Shown here one piece after another: positions 27,501 through 36,500 of a stretch of DNA of 64,000 bases (position 1 is its first letter; each line of letters starts with the position of its first letter). This DNA is from Trochalopteron elliotii. Taxonomy: Eukaryota; Chordata; Aves; Passeriformes; Leiothrichidae. Made by a program: the position numbers and the translations under genes. The notes under the pieces are model-generated. The model was not told the origin of the DNA, searched no databases, and saw only the letters and a program-made list of their open reading frames with translations. The stretch is taken from assembly GCA_024734555.1 (NCBI GenBank), contig JANPWX010020199.1, positions 3,167,150 to 3,231,149 on the forward strand, given 5' to 3'.

Positions 27501-30500
27501 GCCTTCAGACCATTAAAACACAGCTTCAGAAAGACTTCAATTGAAGTCTTTGGTTAATCCTTCAACAAATTCTGTATGGACAAGGATAAATTTTATGTTG
27601 TGAGGACTTGAAATAAACTGTTTTCAGGCAAGCTAAAGAACAAAAAGATCCACAGACATGGCTTATTAACTACGTATAAACTGGAAGTACAGTCAAAAGA
27701 ACTATCAAAGTTTTTCAGAGTACCTACTAGGAAAACTGGTAGATTGGCAAAGTTAGTTGATTTAAATTACCTGTAGCAATAAATTAATCTAGATCTGTTG
27801 AACATCACAGAGGGAAGAGCCAAACAAAAAAACTAAGTGCAAAAAATCAGAACTAACTGTTTTCTCTATGAAAACAGCTATTCTTTTCACCACTCACTTG
27901 AACAGTGCCTGATTATTTCTGAAAAAAATGTCACACAAAAAGGATTTTGCTGCATAGCTTCACACTACTCTAAACTTTTATTACCAGGAATACAGTCCTT
28001 CAAGATATCCATGACTCTTACTGGGAATTCAGTGTGTAACAGACCAACAGAAACAGTGCTTGATTCTCACATATCTATCCATTCAGTAATTCTAGTGCAA
28101 CAAAAACTTACAGTGGGAAGCAAAGATAATATATGTATACATAAGCCTCCTGGGATTTAAAATTACCAGCACTTGCAAGGTACTTTTTTCTAGTTTTATG
28201 TGGAACTGTTCTGGGGGAAAAAAAAGACAAAAGCAAAAACCAACAACATCAACAACAACAACAAAGCACCCTTCAAGCTGGAAAGAGGAGAGTTGTCTAA
28301 CTTTTGTAAAAGCTCAGATGATTACACTGTCTGCAGATGCAGGCATCATCCATACAAAACTGAGGAATTTGTTGACCTTTTAGCTTCAGCTGTTACCTTG
28401 TCAAAGACTTTGCCAATACCTTCCCACGGTACGTGCTTCTAGTAAATAATACTGAAAACATGATCCTTGAGGGCAAGATTACAAAGTTTAGAATTACTTG
28501 AATTCTATTACTTCTACTAGAGAGCATTCTAAAACTATAGGATTACTCCTGCGGAACAAGAGAAGTTTCACAATCGCATCGTCAATTATTCAGCTGGTGT
28601 GCATCCTTCCTTGTTACGTTATTTGTACTAAGATTTACTTTGCACAACCTGCCAGAAGTAGTTTTTACTCTGTTTATATAAACTAAACCTTTAAAATCGT
28701 GATTTTTTTAGATTGATATGATGTAATATAACAAAAATACCATACATCAAAACTAAGAGAATGCAGAACAAATTCATTCAAATAGCAGAAAACATATTAT
28801 AGATCCCAGTACTTTACTTTATTAAAAATGAACTCACTTTGTACACTAAATTTCTACACTAAATTTATATGGGAACACAATCTGTTCTTTATTAATTATA
28901 TTGCACAACATTCAGCAGAAGCCTTTGCAAGATCAGGGATTACAAGAGGACCCTTCCTTACTTCCCTCACCTCATTAAACCACTGTTGAGTAATGAGTAA
29001 CTTGTTTTTTAAATTAAGCTGAAAAGCTAGTCCCTGTTCTGCTAAATTTTGGTAAACCACATATTTGGTGATAAAGTATTCCCCTCTGTTTCAGCTAAAT
29101 ATTACTGAGTTCATTTCTCTCCATCCAGAATATTGAGATATTCTAGTTAAACCAGTTTAATGAGCCAAAGTCATTGAAATGTTTTTATAACAACTACAAG
29201 CAATAGCGCATCACACATTTTTAGAATATGTACAATGGATTAACTTATTTGTTGTCATGCTCTGACTTAAGCTATTTCGAATAATCATTTGTAGTACCAG
29301 TAGTAGTTTAAAACAATGCCAGGTACTGAGGTTTAGATGATATTTCTAAGTCATTTATAATAAAAATTTCTGGCATCAAAACCAAATCCCTCCTTTCAAG
29401 TAATAATCTAGACATTTTAATGATATTAAAGGATTTTAAAATTTAAAAAATCCCATTCTTCAACCACCATATTGTTTTGAAAAAGTGAAGAAATCTAACT
29501 CAATTCTGAGTCATGATCCTTAACTAACATTTTCTGTTAGTATTCATTTTATGGCACTTTTTGAAGCACATTTGTATTTTCCACTAAAGTATAGAATACT
29601 AGTGTAGAATCGAACAAATCATATATTGATTCCACACAGTAATTTCCACAATACTGTCACAATTCATATAAGGAATAGCATTTCAATCTGTTGTCCAGTT
29701 GGAGCCAGGGTAGGCTTATGCAACTGGTGAATCACCAGGATTACCTTGCTGTTTCCAGTCAGTTTCTGGAACAAATTTCAGATGAAGACTTCAAGGTTTA
29801 TGAAGAATGAATGGCCTTTTCTGTAGATTCTTACACCAGCTTCTGTGCTTAATAAACTAAACCCTTAAGAATGAAAAGATCTCCTGGCTGTTTTCTTTGA
29901 AGTATGAGGGAATCTATAGCCCAATGAAGCATGGAGAAATCAAGAAGAGAAATGAAAGGACTGCTCCAGATTAAAAATCTGAAATGAAATAAGCATAAAA
30001 TGCAAGACAGGAAATGGAAAGTGGCGAAAGAAAGAGAGTTCATGAACAAAGTAGCAGATGGAACAGGGGATTAAGTATTCTCTACCTCAGAGTTGTCACT
30101 GCTGCTTACAGGAGAAAAAACGAGCTGAAGAAGCACCATTCCCACCCAACAACCTGATTTACCACTTGCCCATCATCACACAACTCACTGTATATTTCAA
30201 AATCGAGAGGCATGAGTAAGTCCACTTTTCACTACCTGTGCTTGTCTATTGCCCGTGATTACAAATACGCAGCCAAGTTGAACATTAAAAAACTGGCATG
30301 CCTGGTACTTTGCATTGGTAATAGATACCAGTAGTTGCCAGACAGAAGTTTATTCACAGCAGAGATGTCAGCACCCAGCAGCATCTTTGGCTGAATACAA
30401 CGGGAGACAGATGCATGCGTTCTTTCATACATAAAGTGGTGATTCTCTGTAGTACACAGGAACAGCGTAGAGCAACAAGTTTCACAAGGTCATTGTCACT

Positions 30501-33500
30501 GCTGCACCTGTTGTAGAAACATATTAAAACTCTGCATATTTTCAGCATTTTTATTTTAGGCATTCTCAGAACCTCTCGACATTTACAACAGTATTGGAAA
30601 ACAACCTGGGAAAGCAGCAGGGATTATAAAAAGTTTGATTTAATAAAATTCTCCTTTCTATGTTATAAAGATTCCAAATTAAAGGAGAAATATTTTATTT
30701 CGTACTTGCTTTTTCCTAGCCTCAAAGTTCCCACAGTTCATACATATGAAAACACAGGACACAACAAAACCCAGCATATGGATAGCAGACATTACCCAAG
30801 CCTACTCTGCTGGTTGTTCTTCCTTCTTTGGTTTGGGCTCCTTGTTTAGATGTGGAATAAGTAAGTCTCTCACGCTAATACAGATTGGAAAAGACAGTTT
30901 TCAAACTGTGTGCTATTTCAAAACAATATTCACCTATACCCCTTTCTGCCTTCAACCTATTTCAAGACGAATAAAAAAATGAGAATTATACTGACTTTGT
31001 ATGCATCCCTAGACCATGCTAATAGTTTCAGAGTCTGTCTCACCAGCTTCCATTAGCATTCTTCAGTGTCAGTGAATGTCTTTGTTTTCGGCTCTTCTAC
31101 GTGTTTTCCTGTCTTTCTCTTTACTACAAAGGCATGTCAGACACCTGACATTACCCTTCTTATTGCTAACACTGGAAAGTGCTAAACAAAACAAATCCAG
31201 ACTACTAGGTACTAAAAATCCCTTGATCAGCTTTCACTATCCTGAAGTTTTTTGGTCTCAATTGCCTACCTCCCTAGTCACTGCTGCTGCCTTGACAGAA
31301 CAGTACCACAGCACACCAGGTGCTAAAAAGATTCATCTGCATTCGAAATTAATGACACTGACATCAGTCAATTATTCATTCCCCTGACCACTTTCTTTCT
31401 AACAGGTGCAGTATTTTTTTTAAAAGATCTTGTTATCCATTACCATACATATTACTGGGAATGGCAAATTTAATGCAACCTGAACATCTTCATCTTCTTC
31501 TTGCTCATTCAGTAACCCTATCTTGGAAAAGGCATGCACACTTGAAAATATGCATTTTTTCCTAAGAAAGAAAGTATGCTTAACTTGCCTGCCACTATAT
31601 TTATATTTACTAGTTAGAAAGGTACATCTATTGTCACAGCCAGGAACCAATACACGAAGCAGTAACGGCAAGGCCAAGACAGAGGCATAAAGAGAAATCC
31701 AAATCCTCTCACTCTGCTATTAGAGGCTACCCAGAGTTAAAACGTGTAACAAATCCAGAGTACTCCTAGCAAGTTTTCTGACAATTTCTTTTCATTTTGT
31801 CAGAATAATTTGAGTGAATCTAAACTGCATTATTAATTTTTATGTTCCAAAACATATAATCATTACTAAAGAACCAAATGTTATCTCTCATGCCAGGTAA
31901 TGCCAGCAATTTTCTGAGGTAACCATTTGCTCTAATTCTGAGTAGGAAATAAAGGGCGAAACTCTCAAGCACTGAAGAATCCAGTACTTCTAGCAGCAAG
32001 CAGAGATAACACAAATCTTCTACAAAAATTTGCAGTTACCTTATAATTTACATGCCAAACAGAGAACCAGGAAATAATTTGACTAGCTGCAAAATCTGTA
32101 TTATTTTTACCCACAGTACCTCCAATGCAACAACTTGGAGCTATTAAGGTTACTTCAAATTAAGAACAGAGATCAGAGTCTAATGTAAATAAACTTTGGC
32201 TGAAAACTGCTAATTAACAACAGTAAGAAACAGACGTAGAGATCTGAATTTGCTTGATGTTAAAGCGCACTGATTCATCCACATAGCTTTCAATTTATCT
32301 CATGCAATTGACAAAAATCTACCCATATATAGGTCTAACTACATACTGGGAAAAGCAAGACACTATTTTTGAACATTCCTATTTACAGCATAAGTTTAAC
32401 TAAAAGGTAAATATTTAGTTTTCAGCTCCACACTGGAAATCATTTTCCACCCATGTAGTTCTAATGAACAGAGCAGACATCTTTCACTGACAGAAATTAA
32501 TTTACTGGGTATTCCAGAACCAGGGCTTTTTACCTAGGCATTTTGCACCAAGTAACTGTAACTTCAAACACTGAAGCATTTATACCCTCTTTCAAACTGG
32601 TTTTTGCACCAAAAAGCAAGGGGATAAAAAAAACCCAACAAGCCAAAAACCAACAACCAAACTAAATCAAAACCAAGTGACACCACCCACTAAGATGCCC
32701 AGCATTCCCAGCTCACACTTGTAGAAGTAACTGCATGATTGAGCATGTCACAAGATCAGGCTCTTAACACATATGGAACCAGAAATCCAGCTGATGAAGG
32801 TCAGCAGGCTTCATTGCAAATCAACCACTTATTATACTACGGTAGAGATCTTAACTTTCACAATAATTTCCATGTGTATCTCAGCTTTGGAGGTTGCTTG
32901 CATGTCCCCAACACTCTTACTTAACAAATGTTGAGAACATGTGTTGACAGCTGAGGGAAAAACTGTAACAGTTTCACATACCTAGTATCTGCTGTGAATG
33001 AAGTTCCATGGCCTGAATGAATAGTATATCTCAAAAAAAGAAATCATGGGTTTCTGCAGTACACTGGTTATTTCTTTCATACTTAAAACTAAAAATAGAA
33101 ACCGTACTTTATATGTAATTTTATTGCAAGAAAAAAAACCAAAACTTTAGGGTACAGAACAACAAAACTGAGCCTCATGGCAAGGATTAGATGGTATTGT
33201 TTCAGGTACACTGACAGAAATAGCTACCTACAATGGATTCTTACAATGTGTAGCTATCCACAATGGATTCTTACAATTTAATACACATATATGAGCTAAA
33301 CAGAATTTTTAATGTGTTGCCTAATTATTACAATAATTGAATTAGTGAGATTTTCTTGAGTTTAAAAAGCATATATTAAATACAAGAATTTAAGGCATAT
33401 GTAAAACAAGGTTCTTTTCTACAGTAAAATTCATTAGATCACAACAAATGATGTTGACTTAAACAATCTGTGTGCTACAAAGTCCCCTAAAGACTTCTTT

Positions 33501-36500
33501 CTGTAGAAGTAAAAATACATTTGTGTAATTTGGAAAGATCATTAGCATGGAGCCCTCACTCTAATCTATACTGAGGATTAATCTCTTAAATCTTGGCAAT
33601 CTGCTTTTAGATAAAATACATAATAAAGTATTTATTTCTCAGAGAAGAGAACTCCTTAAATTTGTTTGGATGCAAAGCCTTCTTATACTACCTCTATCAT
33701 GTATTTTGCTTTGCCTGGCTTTCTAAATCTTTTAACCCATGTCACAATTTAATAATCACTATTTAATAATTATAATCATTCCCTTATTAACTGGGTATTT
33801 CTTTTCGTTCTTCTAAGGCACCCTGCAGTCCAAGACAAGGAAACTTCTTTGTTGATTAGTTATTTAAGACCAGCAACAATAACTATGCTGGAAAGAAAGA
33901 TGCTTTGAGAGGATTACACAAAGCTAGTTCTCAACAGCACCAAGCCAAAAGCAGCAAATTACAAACCCAAGTAGCTCATTGCCTGTAACCAAATTGGCTG
34001 GTTGAAATGCTAATTGCCATTCAACAAAGCTAAAGGCAGACAGGGGACCCCGAGCTTCAGAGAATGACAAGCATTTTTTACCCCACTTCTGCACCATTGT
34101 CTTGCTGAGAATTATTCAAAATCTATTCATAAAGGTAGCTCTTTTCCTAACCTTTAAAAATGTGGGAAATTTCTAAAGCTCTTACCAATACCTCATATCT
34201 GTTGGCCTGCCAAACCCATAACAGATGGCTGAATTAAGGCCATGTTAAATCCTTAATGAAGCAAAGCTTGAAACAATTCAAAGCAGTAACATATTGGACC
34301 AGTCCAGGATAAGTGGCTAAGTTTCCTTTGCCATCAGAAAATGAAAGTCATAACTGTATTCTAATTAATGAGTTTACACAAGGTACAAGATTAGATAAAC
34401 AAAAATACCATAGTATAGAAAAATATATATTGCTGTTACATTCTAGAGACACTTCGGTCCTGATGAAAAAATCCACAAATACAAAAGCTGTGATAAACAT
34501 GCAAAGCATCTTCTCTGTTGTTTAATTTTGCCAGATAAATTTAGTCTGTTAAATATGCCTGTTTCAGTAAGTACCAGCATACTTATCTTAACTGCAACCT
34601 TCATTTCGATTTACAAATTATTTAAGTATGAGAAACTACAACAACTTTAGTTTTATAGAAAACACTCATAAGCCAATCTATGAAACTTTTTTTCATATTT
34701 GAGGCATATTTCAGAACTTACAGTTAGAAAATTCTTTCTGCAATCTGCCTCAAGTTCTCATATACAGAGTAAGCTAAATCTTGGAAGTGTTTATTTACAA
34801 AAAGTATTTCCCAGTGAGATTATTTACTGAAAAAGTGACTTAAGCAAGTGAGACTTTGCAGAAATTTGTGAAATCATTTGTGATTTAGTATTTTTTTTTT
34901 CCTGAATAAATATATTACAGTCGGTGCACCTGGAGTAAGACAAATGGCAGGTAATATTGTCTTCCCTGTCAATCTTTCTTTTGTTTTTTTTTTCCTTAAG
35001 AAATTAGACAGACATAATTCTTGAATTTGTGGTACTATGACAATGCCCACAGCCAATGGCACTGGCTTTGTAAAATTCAATTTGTTGATGGAGATACTGT
35101 ATAGCATCTGACTCTTAATACATATTGAGAGAAGCATTTAGACACTATGTATGCTAATTTCTGCAGAGGAGAAGAACTGTTATATTCACATGTATATACA
35201 AAATTGGCCATGCCTTAATTGGCCAGTCTCGTAGAGCTGAAACGCAAGCACAATTTCTAGAAATGGGTACAGATGATCAAGGGGATTACACATTTAAAAA
35301 TAATTATGCATGCGATCATATTTTTAGAAGGTCAAGGCCTAATAGTTTATGAACAAATAATTTCAGCATAGTCATTTTATTTACTCTTGTCTGCTGACAT
35401 TTTTGTTTTTCTTAGTGCTATTGATCCAATAGCAGGAACACCCTGGAAGAGGTTGGGATTATTCACAAACAAAATTTAGCTAAATTGCATCAGATATCCA
35501 ATCTCAAATAATAGCAAAAGTCATACATAAATTTTACTGTTCCAATGCTTTCAAAAACATTTTGGACTAAAACACTTCAAATGTAGCTGAGACAAATTTT
35601 AAATCTCCCATTCTTCAAAGTGTGATGCAAGAATATATTTTTCCAATTTTTCAGTGAAACATTCTAAAATTCAAGTTCTGTTAAGCTTATAGACCATTTT
35701 TAAAACCATGCTTATTAAAAATCCCCTCACTGTTACCATGTCACAGTTCTGAGGAACTATGGTGGCTATGTAACAACATAAAAGGTGATTTGTAGGTCAT
35801 CAATATTTTTCTCACAAATTGTTATAAATTATTACTACCCAATGAATGAGACCCTCACAGACCTGTATAGTGGTATTCTCCTTTAGTGTTACACAACTAA
35901 AGGAACATACTTTCATAGCTTTTCCAACACTTGCATTTCAGTCATCATATTTACATGCTAATTAAAATATTCATTGTAGATTTAAGCACTCTATTCTTTT
36001 TTAAATGGAATTTCCAAGCAAATAAAAATCCCTTGAAGATAATAAGCTTAAATAACCAAATTCCATGGGCAGTACAGATTTTAATACAGGCTATGATTTA
36101 GACAAAATTCTGAAAATTTCTTTCAAATAAACCTCACAACAATTTCTCAGGGAAGAATTGCACAGTAGATTTGAATGCAGGAGGATCAATCTCATTCACT
36201 AGCACCAACAATTAGAAACTCATCCAGAATCATTTTCCAACCTTAAAAATGCTGACAGCACAGATAAACTGCCCATTACTAGTCTTCACAGAAACAGATA
36301 TCATTTTTCACCATTGATTTTCATGTGTCCAGGACACAGACCACACTTAAAATCTAATAAGCATATGCTCCCATTATCAGAGTTAATTAATTTGCTCAGA
36401 TGTAAATTTAGTAAACACCATCGATTTCTTCATCTAAAGCTATTAAAATAACAAAAGTCTATTAGAAAACTTCTAAAGCACAAAACTGTGCTTTAGAAGT

